A stretch of DNA of 53,794 nucleotides, from positions 1 through 53,794 of the forward strand of contig CAYVWB010000024.1 of assembly GCA_964455395.1 (NCBI GenBank). The letters are read 5' to 3'. The translations under genes and the position numbers were made by a program. This document shows positions 8,654 to 18,003 of the stretch, one piece after another; the stretch's first letter is position 1, and each line of letters opens with the position of its first letter. Under the pieces are notes generated by a model. The model saw only the letters and a program-made list of their open reading frames with translations, did no database searches and had not been told where the DNA came from. This DNA is from CAYVWB01 sp964455395. GTDB taxonomy: Bacteria > Desulfobacterota > Desulfovibrionia > Desulfovibrionales > Desulfovibrionaceae.

Positions 8654-11579
8654 GGAAATACCCCTTGGACTGCATGAGCTCCTCGTAGGAGCCGTGTTCC
8701 TCCACACGGCCATGCCGCAGCACGTAAATGGTGTCCGCATGGATGATGGTGGAGAGCCGGTGCGCCACCACCACGCGGGTGGTGGCGAGGGCGGCGATGG
8801 AATTGCTGACCACTTGCTGAGCACGGTTGTCCAGAGCGCTGGTGGCTTCGTCCAGAAAGAGGATCTTGGGCCGCCGTACGATGGCGCGTGCGATGAGCAA
8901 ACGCTGGATCTGGCCGCCGGAGAAGGTCCCCCCGCCTTCGGAGACGATGGTGTGCAGCTTCATGGGCATGGCTTGCACGTCGTCTGCAAGATCCACCATG
9001 CGCAGCGCTTCCCAGACCTGGTCTTGCGGAAGCTGCTGCGAGCCTGCCACGTTCTCGTAGATGGTCCCCGTTTTGGGCTTGCCGTCCTGGAGCACCACGC
9101 CGATGTGGCGCCGCAGGAGCCGGGGGTCCAGGGTCTCCAGATCCTGGCCGTCGTAGAGCACGCTGCCGTTCTCGGGCGTCTCGAAGCCCAGCAGCACGCG
9201 GAAGACGGTGGATTTCCCTGCGCCGGAGCCGCCGACCAGAGCCACGAACTTGCCTGCGGGAGCGCGCATGGAGAAGTCCAGCAACACGGGGGGCGCGTCC
9301 CGGGCGTAGCGGAACGTGACGTGGTTGACTTCCACTTCCCCGGCGTGGATGGCCGGCCGCGCCTTGAGCTGGCTGGTCTCCGGGGGCTGCTCCAGAATGG
9401 GACGCGCCCGACCGAACAGAGGGATGACCACCATGGCCGCGCCAAGCACCTGCACCAGGTTCACCATGGCCAACTGGAACCCCGTGTACGCGCTCAGGAA
9501 GGAAAGGAAGTCCCCGGTGTTCACCGCAGCGAGACGGTAGTTGGCGTACCAGAAGAAAAGCGCGATGGTGACCAGCGTGGGGAAGGCGGTGTTGAAGCCG
9601 GAGATGGCCACGTTGAACATGCCGGAGTGATGCATCAGCCGCGCGCGCCGGGTGAACAGCGCCGTCCACGTCTCGAACGCGCGGGTCTCGGAAGCGGTGA
9701 TGCGCAGCTTCTCGATGCCGCCGAGAAACTGCAGCGCCAGGCCCTGGCACTGCCCGCCGATGGTGATGAGACTGCGCTGCCGGGAGACGATGGAAATGCA
9801 CAACAGCGCCACCACCGCCATGTTCACCCCAACGAAGCCCAGCGCCACCACCGCCAGCGCCCAGTCGTAATAGAAAAGCAGCAGCAGGTTGAGGGTGGAG
9901 AACCCCGCCGTGAGCAGCGCGTTCACGGTCATCCCGGAGAGCACGGTGCGGATCTGATTCACGCCCATGGCGCGGTCCGCCAGGTCGCCTGCGGTGAATT
10001 GCTTGAAGAACCGCGCTGGCAGGTCCAGCAGCCGGTCCATGACGGCCGCTTGCAGACGCGCATCCATCTTGCCTTGCATCCGCAGCAGGGAGACGCCCTG
10101 CACCAGAGCGAACCCCGCCGACGCCGTGACGCCCACGAACAGCAGCGCTCCGATCTGCTCCAGCAGCGTCCGGTCCGCGCCGGGGATGGCGTCGTTCACC
10201 ACCACGGAGGTCATGACCGGGATGAGCAACGCCAGCAGCGCCGCCAAGCTGCCGAAAAGCACGAGCATCAACGCGTCCTTCACGCAGCCCTTCATGGCGA
10301 AACGGAAGGCCCCGAAACCGGAGACAGGGCCTTCGGGGAAGGGTTCGTAGAGCATGTAGGCGTCCTTGGCCAGCGTGGCTGCCGTGGCGTCGTCCACCGC
10401 GCGGACCACGGGGTCGTCCCCGGCGGCGGCGGGGTCGTGCAGCTCGTAGCGCGCGGCGCCCCGGGGGAGCAGCGCCACGGGAACGCCCTCCCGGGTGAAG
10501 GCGAGCAAGGGCCCTGCGTCGGCGTGGCGCCAGTCCCCATCCAATCGAACCTTGCGGTAGCGGAACATGGAGGCCAGGGCGTACTCCTCCAGCCGCTCGG
10601 CGATGGGAGCCTCGGCCGAATCCTGCGGCGGCGCGGTGATGGTGATTCCCATGCGGCCGGCCACGGCGTGCAGCGCACCCAGAAAAGGGTCCGCGTGCGG
10701 CGCAAGGAGCGCGCCCTCCCGCCAGCGCGAGGTGATCGCCTGGCCCACGGCCGCCAGCGTCCGGGTGAGTCGGAAGGAGGACTCCTCTTCCTGCGCCTCC
10801 AGCCGCTCGGCCTGAACTTGGCGTTCCCGACGAGCGAGAGCTGCGGTCATGTCCAGGACCGCGCCCTGCTGCGCCTCCAGGGCCGCCAGGGCCGCCTCCC
10901 TGTCCGCCTGGCGCGGGCCGGTCAGCACGGCCTCGAAGGCCATGGCCGTGGCGTCGCAGTTCTCTTCGGGAGTCACGGCCACGCCCGGCGTCAGGGGAAT
11001 GAGCGCGCCGGCGGCGAACTGTTCCGGCTGACGAGGCGCATGGCGTGATGCGGCGTCCTGCGGTCCCGCAAGGGCCGACGCATGGAGCGTGGCCGCTGCG
11101 GTGAGGCGCAGGAAGCCGGCGTGCTCCAGGGTGACGGCTTCACCGGCGCGCAGGGCGGCGTCCTCCCCGGGAGTGAGCGGCGTCGCTTCCAGGGAGGCCC
11201 CGGCCACGGCGCGCCAAAGCCGCTGGGTGAGCAAGGCCAATGCGTCGGCTGTGGCCGCCGCGGTCTCGGTTTCGCGCAGCAGGCCCTCGAAACCGCCAGC
11301 CACACGACAGACCGCGGAGCCCGGTTCGCCCGAGACGAGCAGGCCCCAGCCGCTTTCCCGCCCCGGCGCGCGGCAAGGCAGCAGCTCCCCGGGCTCGGCG
11401 CGCAGCAGAAAACGCCGCCGGCCTTTGGGCTGGCCCTGCTCCAGTTGCACGGCGAAGACGTCCAGGCGGCCCTCGGCGGCCACGTGGACCTCCCCCGGCG
11501 AGGTGAGCAGCAAGGGCGCATTGGCCGTGGCGGGCTGGCGCGCTCCGCAGGCGCCCAGTTCATGCAACGCGGGAGGCAT
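8625..11579 (-). CDS. NHLM-type bacteriocin/RiPP ABC transporter, second ATP-binding/permease protein
   Basis: This 984-residue half-transporter matches the NHLM microcin-system ABC protein without a peptidase (TIGR03797 type). The first roughly 300 residues form the family-specific N-terminal region, with DVFAVQLEQGQPKGRRRFLL near residue 40 instead of a C39 peptidase. Six membrane helices lie roughly between residues 410 and 690. The nucleotide-binding domain shows Walker A GGSGAGKST (about 781), signature FSGGQIQR (about 885), Walker B ILFLDEATSALD (about 905) and the H-loop VVAHRLSTI. It starts 3 nt after the peptidase-ABC gene stop, using AAGGTG in the end of that gene as ribosome site. 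It probably works with that protein to export the processed peptide across the inner membrane. Confidence 0.93.
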   Translation of the reverse strand: MPPALHELGACGARQPATANAPLLLTSPGEVHVAAEGRLDVFAVQLEQGQPKGRRRFLLRAEPGELLPCRAPGRESGWGLLVSGEPGSAVCRVAGGFEGLLRETETAAATADALALLTQRLWRAVAGASLEATPLTPGEDAALRAGEAVTLEHAGFLRLTAAATLHASALAGPQDAASRHAPRQPEQFAAGALIPLTPGVAVTPEENCDATAMAFEAVLTGPRQADREAALAALEAQQGAVLDMTAALARRERQVQAERLEAQEEESSFRLTRTLAAVGQAITSRWREGALLAPHADPFLGALHAVAGRMGITITAPPQDSAEAPIAERLEEYALASMFRYRKVRLDGDWRHADAGPLLAFTREGVPVALLPRGAARYELHDPAAAGDDPVVRAVDDATAATLAKDAYMLYEPFPEGPVSGFGAFRFAMKGCVKDALMLVLFGSLAALLALLIPVMTSVVVNDAIPGADRTLLEQIGALLFVGVTASAGFALVQGVSLLRMQGKMDARLQAAVMDRLLDLPARFFKQFTAGDLADRAMGVNQIRTVLSGMTVNALLTAGFSTLNLLLLFYYDWALAVVALGFVGVNMAVVALLCISIVSRQRSLITIGGQCQGLALQFLGGIEKLRITASETRAFETWTALFTRRARLMHHSGMFNVAISGFNTAFPTLVTIALFFWYANYRLAAVNTGDFLSFLSAYTGFQLAMVNLVQVLGAAMVVIPLFGRARPILEQPPETSQLKARPAIHAGEVEVNHVTFRYARDAPPVLLDFSMRAPAGKFVALVGGSGAGKSTVFRVLLGFETPENGSVLYDGQDLETLDPRLLRRHIGVVLQDGKPKTGTIYENVAGSQQLPQDQVWEALRMVDLADDVQAMPMKLHTIVSEGGGTFSGGQIQRLLIARAIVRRPKILFLDEATSALDNRAQQVVSNSIAALATTRVVVAHRLSTIIHADTIYVLRHGRVEEHGSYEELMQSKGYFHELAKRQLA

Positions 11580-11582
11580 GCG

Positions 11583-13781
11583 TCACTGCACCTTGATGAG
11601 GTCGGCGTAGGCGCCGCCTTGGATCATGAGTTCGTCATGGGTTCCGCGTTGGACGACTTTGCCCCGCTCCAGGACGATGATCTCGTCGGCGTCGCGGATG
11701 GTCGAAAGCCGGTGCGCCACGATGACGCAGGTGACGCCCCGGCGCCGGATGTTGCTGTCGATGAGCCGCTCCGTGGGCGGGTCCAGGGCGCTGGTGGCTT
11801 CGTCCAGAAAGAGCAGGCTGGGGTTCACGGCCAGGGAGCGGGCGATCTCCAGGCGTTGGCGTTGTCCACCGCTGAAGTTGGCGCCGCCTTCCTGGGTCAC
11901 GGCGTCGTAGCCGCCGGGGCGGGCCATGATGTCGTCGTGGATGCACGCATCCTTGGCTGCGTCGATCATGTCTGCGTCGTCAGCGAGTTGCCCCCACATG
12001 GTGAGGTTGTCGCGCACGGTCCCGGAAAAAAGGAAGATGGTCTGGCTGACCATGGAGACGGAGTTGGCGAAGACCTCGCGGGGGATGCGCTCCAGGGGCA
12101 GACCGTCCAGGAGGATCTCGCCGGACCAGGGTCGGTGGAGCCCTACGCCCAGCTTGGCCACCGTGGACTTCCCCGATCCCGAGGCCCCCACCAGCGCGAC
12201 CCTGGAGCCCGGCGCCAGGGTGAGCGTAAAGTTCTCGATGAGCGGCGGCTCCAGGGGGGAGTAGCCGAAAGTGACGCCGCGCATCTCGAAGCAGCCCTCC
12301 AGCTTGGGCGGCAAGTCCTCCACCGGCTTGGTGTGGAAGACCGGGTCCTCCTGGTTGCGGAGCACGTCTTCCAGGCGCTCCAGGTCGGCGGAGGCGGTCT
12401 GCACTTCGCCGCCGAGGTTCACGATGGAGACGGTGGGCGCCATGAAGTTCGTCATCAACGCCTGGAACGCCGTCAACATACCCAGGGTCATCTGCCCCTG
12501 AATGACGAAGAATCCCCCGAAGACGAGGATGACGCCTTGGTTCAATCGATTGAGATACGTAGGCAGCACGGAGAGCAGCTGGGTGGAGTAGTTGAGCCGC
12601 TGCTGGCTGGAGAGGGATTTGGCCTGGTATCCGGCCCAGGCGCCGAAGAAGTCAGTCTCCCCACCGGAGGCCTTCAGGCTCTCGATCATCTGCAAGCCAT
12701 ACATGGTGGTCCCCATGAGCTTGCCGTTCTCCTTCTGGACGATGCGGTTCAAGTCCACCCGAGTGCGGGAGACGAGACGGAGCGCCGCCAGATTCAGCAG
12801 CGCCATGCCCACCCCCACCGCCGTGAGCGGCAGCGAATAGAACGCCAGCGCCACGGCGTAGACGGTCATGGTGAGCAGGCCCACCGTCGCCACGGCCAGT
12901 TCGCCTGTCAGCAGCCGCGCCAAGTCGTCGTTGCGCTGCACCCGCGTCGCCACGTCCCCGGCGAAGCGTTGGCCGAAGAATTCGATGGGCAACCGTACCA
13001 GACGCCAGAAGAAGGACGCCGACCCGCTCAAGGAGAGTTTGATCCGCAACTGGAGCAAGCCGTGTTGTTGCAGCAAATCCAACGCCAAGGCGAGGACCAT
13101 GAATCCTGCCATGAACCACAGAAGCGGCGCCAGCCACCAGTGCATGTCCTTCAGGATGACGTTGTCGATGAAAATGGTGTTGCAAGCCGGCAGCACCAGC
13201 CCGGGTATGACCGCCAGAAGCCCTGCAGCGAGTACGTAGAGCAACGCGCCCGTGGAGCTGGCCAGCCGGCGCGCCAGGGATCGCGCGGCGCTGGGCGGTT
13301 TGCCGCCCGGCGAAAATTCCGCCGTGGGCTGGAAGACAAGCGCCACGCCGGTGAAGGCGTTGTCGAACTCCTCCCACTTGAGCCGCTGACGACCGGAAGC
13401 CGGGTTGTTGATGTAGACGTGTCGGCCGCGCACGCCCTCCAGCACCACGAAATGGTTGAACTCCCAATGCAGGATCATGGGCAGAGGGTATTCGTCGAGC
13501 TGGGCGGGCTCCAGCCGGTAGCCGTCCGCCTGCAAGCCGTAGGTCCGCGCCGCCTTGAGGATGTTGAGAGCTTTGCTGCCGTCGCGGGAGACGCCGCACG
13601 CCTTGCGCAAGGTCTCCAGGGTCTCCCAGCGGCCATAGTGGGCCAGGACCATGGCGAGTGAAGCGCAGCCGCACTCCACGGCCTCCATCTGGAGGATGGT
13701 CGGCGTCTTCACGCGCCGGGTCTGCACCGGAGGACGCGAGGTCTTCGCGTCGGCGTCTTCGTTCGCTGCTGCGTCAGGCAT
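11583..13781 (-). CDS. NHLM-type peptidase-containing ABC transporter (C39 leader peptidase plus exporter)
   Basis: This 732-residue PCAT-type protein (TIGR03796 type) cleaves a double-glycine leader and exports the peptide. The N-terminal C39 domain shows the oxyanion Gln31, Cys37 in QMEAVECGCASL, and His110 in WEFNHFVVLEG. The third catalytic position, normally Asp before Pro, is Asn126 here (YINNPASG). Membrane helices fall between about residues 160 and 450. The ATPase domain has Walker A GASGSGKST, signature FSGGQRQR, Walker B LLFLDEATSALD and H-loop VAHRLSTI. It lies 3 nt after the HlyD gene and 3 nt before the second ABC gene. The expected cleavage site is after VAGG in the Nif11-type precursor at 20341-20619. 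Confidence 0.94.
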   Translation of the reverse strand: MPDAAANEDADAKTSRPPVQTRRVKTPTILQMEAVECGCASLAMVLAHYGRWETLETLRKACGVSRDGSKALNILKAARTYGLQADGYRLEPAQLDEYPLPMILHWEFNHFVVLEGVRGRHVYINNPASGRQRLKWEEFDNAFTGVALVFQPTAEFSPGGKPPSAARSLARRLASSTGALLYVLAAGLLAVIPGLVLPACNTIFIDNVILKDMHWWLAPLLWFMAGFMVLALALDLLQQHGLLQLRIKLSLSGSASFFWRLVRLPIEFFGQRFAGDVATRVQRNDDLARLLTGELAVATVGLLTMTVYAVALAFYSLPLTAVGVGMALLNLAALRLVSRTRVDLNRIVQKENGKLMGTTMYGLQMIESLKASGGETDFFGAWAGYQAKSLSSQQRLNYSTQLLSVLPTYLNRLNQGVILVFGGFFVIQGQMTLGMLTAFQALMTNFMAPTVSIVNLGGEVQTASADLERLEDVLRNQEDPVFHTKPVEDLPPKLEGCFEMRGVTFGYSPLEPPLIENFTLTLAPGSRVALVGASGSGKSTVAKLGVGLHRPWSGEILLDGLPLERIPREVFANSVSMVSQTIFLFSGTVRDNLTMWGQLADDADMIDAAKDACIHDDIMARPGGYDAVTQEGGANFSGGQRQRLEIARSLAVNPSLLFLDEATSALDPPTERLIDSNIRRRGVTCVIVAHRLSTIRDADEIIVLERGKVVQRGTHDELMIQGGAYADLIKVQ

Positions 13782-13784
13782 GGT

Positions 13785-15062
13785 CTACTGCATCCGCTCG
13801 TTCAGCGCAGCTTCACCCATCACGTACCGGCGCAACAGGGGAATGATGAGGGAGATGGGCCGCTGCTCCTCCACCACCACTTGAGCTGTGGTCACGCCGC
13901 CGGGTCTGGGGGCGCGGTCGGGGCCTTTGGAGGAAGTCCAGGTCAAGCCGCTCGGGGCGTTGGGGTCCGGGGCGAAGCTGCAGCGGATCTCCTGCTTCAC
14001 GCCCGTGTCGAGGAGATCTTGCACGAACTGGGGGTTCTCCAGCACCGTTTCCATCTCGGACCGGGAGACAGGGAACTCCGAGACGTAGGTGACGACGCCG
14101 ACCATGCGGCCGTAGCGTTCTTCGTCCACGGAAGCAAGCGAGGCCTGGACGATCATTCCGGGCCGCACGCGCTGGCCGTTCTCCGGTTCGAAATAGAGGA
14201 TGGCGTCCAGCAGGAAGGGCGCGGCGTTTCTGGGCTCCAGGGTGAGGATGTTGTCGCCGGGGGAGACCTCCCGGCCGGGCCGGGCGTTCACCTCCACCAC
14301 CTGGCCGCTGACGGGGGCGATGATGCGTGTTTGATAGAGCAGGGACTCCCGGGCCGCGGCCAGCTCCAGCTGAGCTTCCTCGTATTGGTCCTCCAGGCCC
14401 TCGATGGTCTTGCGGAGGTCGTTGCGGGCTTCCAGGTCGTCCAGCGGGGTGGTCTGCAGGGTGTTGCGGTGCTCCCGAAGTTGTTGGCGGGCTTCGGATC
14501 GACTCTTCTCCATCTCGAAGAGCTCTTCCTTGGAGATGGTGCCGTCTTCCACGAAGGGCTTCATGGCTTCGATGCGCGCGCCGTACCACGCCACTTGTCG
14601 GGCCAGCTCGGCCATGGTGGCGTTGGTCCCGGCGAGTTTGACCGTCCTGGCTTGCTCGCGCAGTGTCTCGTCCCGGGCGGCGAAGCGACGCATGCGCTCC
14701 AGCTCGCGCCAGGCGTCGTCGCGGGCCTCCAGGGCGTCAGCCACCTTCGCTTCCAGGTCCGGGCGTTTGAGCCGGGCGATGCGCTGCCCGCCGAGCACCT
14801 GGTCGCCCGCCTCGAAGAAGACGCGGGCCACTTCGCCGCTGGTGGGGCTCTCCACGGCGAAGAGGCCGCCGGGTTGCAGCAACACGCCCCGACCAAGCAC
14901 CGTGGTGGAGACGACGCCGACAAACCCCCACACCACAGCGCACGCCAGGACCACGGCGATGACGCAGACGCCCAGCACGCCAGCTGGCGGGGTGATGCGC
15001 AGGAGCTTGTCCAGCTCTTCCGGCGTTGCGATGTGGTCCATCGCCTTTTTGCGGTACAGCAT
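13785..15062 (-). CDS. HlyD-family membrane fusion protein of NHLM-type export system
   Basis: This 425-residue periplasmic adaptor belongs to the HlyD family, NHLM subtype (TIGR03794). A short cytoplasmic N-terminus is followed by one membrane helix (about residues 25-55) and the biotinyl-lipoyl half GGLFAVESPTSGEVARVFFEAGDQV. A long helical region rich in Glu, Arg and Leu (about residues 100-240) comes next, then the second half motif IIAPVSGQVVEVNARPG and a beta-barrel. The ATG at 15062 is chosen because GAGGAAGG precedes it by about 6 nt; the frame stays open far upstream only as a shadow of the divergent YcaO gene. It is the first gene of the export operon and should connect the inner-membrane ABC proteins to the periplasm or an outer-membrane channel. 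Confidence 0.93.
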   Translation of the reverse strand: MLYRKKAMDHIATPEELDKLLRITPPAGVLGVCVIAVVLACAVVWGFVGVVSTTVLGRGVLLQPGGLFAVESPTSGEVARVFFEAGDQVLGGQRIARLKRPDLEAKVADALEARDDAWRELERMRRFAARDETLREQARTVKLAGTNATMAELARQVAWYGARIEAMKPFVEDGTISKEELFEMEKSRSEARQQLREHRNTLQTTPLDDLEARNDLRKTIEGLEDQYEEAQLELAAARESLLYQTRIIAPVSGQVVEVNARPGREVSPGDNILTLEPRNAAPFLLDAILYFEPENGQRVRPGMIVQASLASVDEERYGRMVGVVTYVSEFPVSRSEMETVLENPQFVQDLLDTGVKQEIRCSFAPDPNAPSGLTWTSSKGPDRAPRPGGVTTAQVVVEEQRPISLIIPLLRRYVMGEAALNERMQ

Positions 15063-15200
15063 GAGTCGCCTTCCTCGTGGACAGGAGCAATTCTCCCCGA
15101 AACATGCACGACAATTTTCATGTTGACAAGGGGTCTCGGCCCGGGGCAACCTTTGCATCATCTTAAAAGCATTCAATTTCTCCTCCTGGAGCTGCTCCGT
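15063..15200. promoter_or_regulatory. Divergent promoter region between export operon and YcaO operon
   Basis: This 138-bp stretch is more AT-rich than its surroundings and separates two head-to-head operons. On the minus strand TTGTCA (15124-15129) and CATGTT (15101-15106) are 17 bp apart and could serve the HlyD operon. On the plus strand TTGACA at 15123-15128 has no good -10 partner, but a sigma-54-like element follows (listed separately). The YcaO start at 15201 has GGAG at 15188-15191. All assignments here are motif readings without experimental support. Confidence 0.45.
15142..15157 (+). promoter_or_regulatory. Candidate sigma-54 promoter of the YcaO-TfuA-glycosyltransferase operon
   Basis: CGGGGC-AACCT-TTGCA has the invariant GG and GC of a -24/-12 element exactly 10 nt apart and a perfect TTGCA -12 box, but the -24 half is a poor match to TGGCAC. 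It lies 44 bp upstream of the YcaO start. The presence of a sigma-54 activator gene at the left end of the cluster is what makes this match worth recording. Confidence 0.3.
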
Positions 15201-16481
15201 ATGACGCAATCCGGCCACACAGGCCCCCTTCTCTGGGAGGGCGAACCCCTCTCGCTGGCAAAGGCTCCCGGCCACGGCACGCCGCGCTCTTCCGCGCCGG
15301 AAACCACGTGGCGCAAGATTCCCGCCATGATGGAGAGAATCGGGATCACCCGGCTCGCCAACGTCACCAGTCTCGACAAGACCGGCGTGCCCACGGTGAT
15401 GGCCATGCGTCCCACCGGCAAGATCCTCTCCGTGGCTTTCGGCAAAGGCATGAACCTCCTGCAAGCCTCCCTCTCCGCCGCCATGGAGAGCATGGAGCGC
15501 CGCCAAGCGGAAGTCGTCCGGCGGCCTTTGCTCCGCGCCAGCCACGCCGAGCTCGCAGCGCGCGGCCCTGTCATCCCCCTCGAACGGCTCATCCTGCCCA
15601 AGCATTCGCCCTTCCACGAGCAACTCCCCGTGGCCTGGACCATGGGCTTCGACCTTGTCCAACAGCAACAACTGCCCACCCCGTGGGAGCAGGTCTCCCT
15701 CACCCCGCAAGAACACGGCGGCGGCCTTGCCTGCTTCTTCGGCGGCTCCAACGGCCTCGCCGCGGGCAACCATCTTCTGGAAGCCGTCTGTCAAGCGCTG
15801 CTGGAAGTCATCGAGCGCGACGCCGTGACCTGTCATTTCGAGGCGGCCCGCGCCGTGGGCGCGCCCATGCTGCTGGACCGCGTGGATCACCACGGGGCCG
15901 ACCTGCAGCCGCTTTGCAAGGCATTGGAAATGCTTGAAAAGTCTCGCATGGGCGTGGCGGTGTACGATTGCACGGCGGACACCGCCACCCCCACCTACGG
16001 CGCAGTGGTCTGGGATCGGGAGGCGCTCCATCAAGGGCTGGCCATGGGCTTCGGGACATCCCTCACCCCGCAGGTGGCCATGCTGCGCGCCGTGACGGAA
16101 GCGGCGCTGGGGCGCGCGGAGACCATCTCCGGCATGCGGGAGAACTACCCCCCCTTCGACTACTGGACCCACCACCTCACCGACCACGCGGCCATGCGCG
16201 AGGCGCTGGACGAGCAGCCCATGACCGTCCCCGTGGACCGGCATCCGGACGCCGCCACGCCCTCCTTCGAGGGGGATGTCCACCTCCTCCTGGAGAAACT
16301 GCGGGCCGTTGGGCTGGACAATGTTCTGGCCTTCGACATCTCCGAACCGGGCCTGGAGCTCCATGTGGTGCGTCTGGTGGTCCCGGGGCTGGAAGGCTAC
16401 TACGAGTTCCCCTACTCCCAGCCCCACGCGCGCGCTCTGCAATACGCCGCAGCACGCGCCAGCGAGGCCCGGCGGGCCTGA
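15201..16481 (+). CDS. YcaO-domain protein, TfuA-associated (predicted peptide backbone-modifying enzyme)
   Basis: This 426-residue YcaO protein is expected to use ATP to activate a peptide amide bond. Recognisable pieces are the ATP/Mg-site helices SAAMESMERRQAE (about residue 90) and LLEVIERDAVTCHFE (about residue 200), the GSNGLAAGNHLLEAVCQAL stretch, and LELHVVRLVVPGLE near the C-terminus. It ends ASEARRA, without the PxPxP tail common in azoline-forming YcaO enzymes. No E1-like/ocin-ThiF partner or flavin dehydrogenase is in the window, while a TfuA homolog follows directly. In known systems YcaO with TfuA makes backbone thioamides, so thioamidation is the favoured role; that is inference from family pairing. 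The ATG at 15201 follows a GGAG site; the longer open frame upstream is a shadow. Confidence 0.9.
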   Translation: MTQSGHTGPLLWEGEPLSLAKAPGHGTPRSSAPETTWRKIPAMMERIGITRLANVTSLDKTGVPTVMAMRPTGKILSVAFGKGMNLLQASLSAAMESMERRQAEVVRRPLLRASHAELAARGPVIPLERLILPKHSPFHEQLPVAWTMGFDLVQQQQLPTPWEQVSLTPQEHGGGLACFFGGSNGLAAGNHLLEAVCQALLEVIERDAVTCHFEAARAVGAPMLLDRVDHHGADLQPLCKALEMLEKSRMGVAVYDCTADTATPTYGAVVWDREALHQGLAMGFGTSLTPQVAMLRAVTEAALGRAETISGMRENYPPFDYWTHHLTDHAAMREALDEQPMTVPVDRHPDAATPSFEGDVHLLLEKLRAVGLDNVLAFDISEPGLELHVVRLVVPGLEGYYEFPYSQPHARALQYAAARASEARRA

Positions 16482-16538
16482 CCGGCCTGCTGACTGCGCA
16501 GCCGCGCGACCCACTCCATCCATCCCTGCGAGCGCGTC

Positions 16539-17999
16539 ATGAACACCATCGTCTTTCTCGGCCCCAGTCTCCCCCGCGGCGTTGCGCAAGCCATCCTGCC
16601 GGAGGCGCGTCTGTCGCCGCCGTTCCGGCGCGGAGATGTCCTCGCGGCGTTGACCGTCCACCACGCGGACGTCATCGTCCTTGTCGACGGCGTCTACGGC
16701 GTGCAGACCGTCTGGCTCAAGGAAATCATGGAAGCCCTTGCTCGCGGCGCAGCCGTCTATGGCGGCGGGGCCATGGGCGCCTTGCGGGCTGCGGACCTGG
16801 CGCCGTGCGGCGTGGTGGGAGTGGGCGACGTTTTCGAGGCCTACGCCGCGCCGGTCCCACTCTTCGAAGCAGATCCCTCGGGGATGCTCGTCTCCAAAGA
16901 CGACAGCGAAGCAGCCTGTCGTCACGCTGGACCCGAAGACGACTACCGCCGCCTCACCGAACCGCTCATCAACTGCATTGCGACCTGTCGCGCCATGGAG
17001 ACCGCCGGCGCCCTGCCGGCCGAGGCTTGCGCCGCCTTGCGGGACGCTGCAGCCAGGCTCCATTACGGCGTGCGCACCCGTGAAGCCGTGGTGGAGGCAG
17101 CCGGCTTGGCCGACCACGCCGGCGTATTGGCGGCGTGGACGACACACGCGGCCGATCCCATCGCGCGGGACGCCGAAGCGTGTCTGCGGCGCGTGGCTGC
17201 AGATTTGGCGGATCGCAAGGTCGTGAAGGAGCAGGAGCTGACTGCCTCGGCGACTTCGCGCGCAACAGAAATCAAGTGTCCCCCCTCCGGGAAGTTCTAC
17301 GAGGGCATGCTGCAGCGTTTCGCTCCGGCGCAACGGGAGGCCGGCTCCGTGCAGCCATACGAGGTGGCGGCGTGCGCGGCCCTGCGCGACAACGCCTTCG
17401 AGGACCGCAACTTCGCGGCCATGAACCGGCAGCTGACCCTCTTCCTGGGCGAACAACTGGGCCTGACGCCACAGTCCCTGGACGACGAAACCGTCCAGGC
17501 GGAGTTGACGCGTTTCCGGTTCCGTCATCGTCTGCAGGACGAAGACGCCCTGGCTCGCTGGCTGGACGACAACGACATGACCATGGACAGGCTCCACGGG
17601 CTGGTTCGAGAGCTGGCCGTGTGCCGCCGGCTGCACCGGTGGTGGAACATCGCCAAGGCTTCCGCCACCCGGAACACCCGTGTGGTGTGCGACGAGCTGC
17701 GCCTGGCCGGAGAGTATCCCCGCTTCGCCGATCTGGCGGCCGCCCGCAACGCCACGGCGGGGGAGTCGGCGCTGGACGTGTACGCCGACCATTTCGATGA
17801 TGAGGAAGGCGCCCCAGACCTGCTGGAGCAGGTCCGCGAACACTGCCGCGCCACGGGGCTGCGCATCAGCGCGCCCCTGGAGCACTGGGCGGCGGAATGT
17901 GGCTTTTCCATGAGCTCGCTGCTGTACGAATTGCGCAAGGAGGCCCGCGCCAGCCAGACTCGGGACATCCTGAACGACACGGCGGCCGGGGAGCGCTAG
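16539..17999 (+). CDS. TfuA-like protein with long C-terminal extension
   Basis: The N-terminal roughly 200 residues match the TfuA family, which partners with YcaO in thioamide-forming systems: FLGPSLPRG at the start, DVIVLVDGVYG, and GGGAMGALRAADLAPCG followed by GVGDVFEAY. The remaining roughly 280 residues are a mostly helical extension I do not recognise, with repeated charged and Trp-containing helices (RLHRWWNIAK, LLYELRKEARASQ). At 486 residues it is about twice the minimal TfuA length. It starts 57 bp after the YcaO stop in the same direction and ends 4 nt before the glycosyltransferase start, so it is in one operon with both. The probable role is to deliver sulfur to, or act as partner of, the YcaO enzyme. 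Confidence 0.87.
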   Translation: MNTIVFLGPSLPRGVAQAILPEARLSPPFRRGDVLAALTVHHADVIVLVDGVYGVQTVWLKEIMEALARGAAVYGGGAMGALRAADLAPCGVVGVGDVFEAYAAPVPLFEADPSGMLVSKDDSEAACRHAGPEDDYRRLTEPLINCIATCRAMETAGALPAEACAALRDAAARLHYGVRTREAVVEAAGLADHAGVLAAWTTHAADPIARDAEACLRRVAADLADRKVVKEQELTASATSRATEIKCPPSGKFYEGMLQRFAPAQREAGSVQPYEVAACAALRDNAFEDRNFAAMNRQLTLFLGEQLGLTPQSLDDETVQAELTRFRFRHRLQDEDALARWLDDNDMTMDRLHGLVRELAVCRRLHRWWNIAKASATRNTRVVCDELRLAGEYPRFADLAAARNATAGESALDVYADHFDDEEGAPDLLEQVREHCRATGLRISAPLEHWAAECGFSMSSLLYELRKEARASQTRDILNDTAAGER

Positions 18000-18003
18000 G
18001 ACC

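Noticed and set aside
8199..11048. A 949-residue plus-strand frame opposite the exporter gene
   Set aside because: It is a high-GC antisense shadow of the NHLM ABC gene with His/Arg/Gln-rich composition and no motifs.
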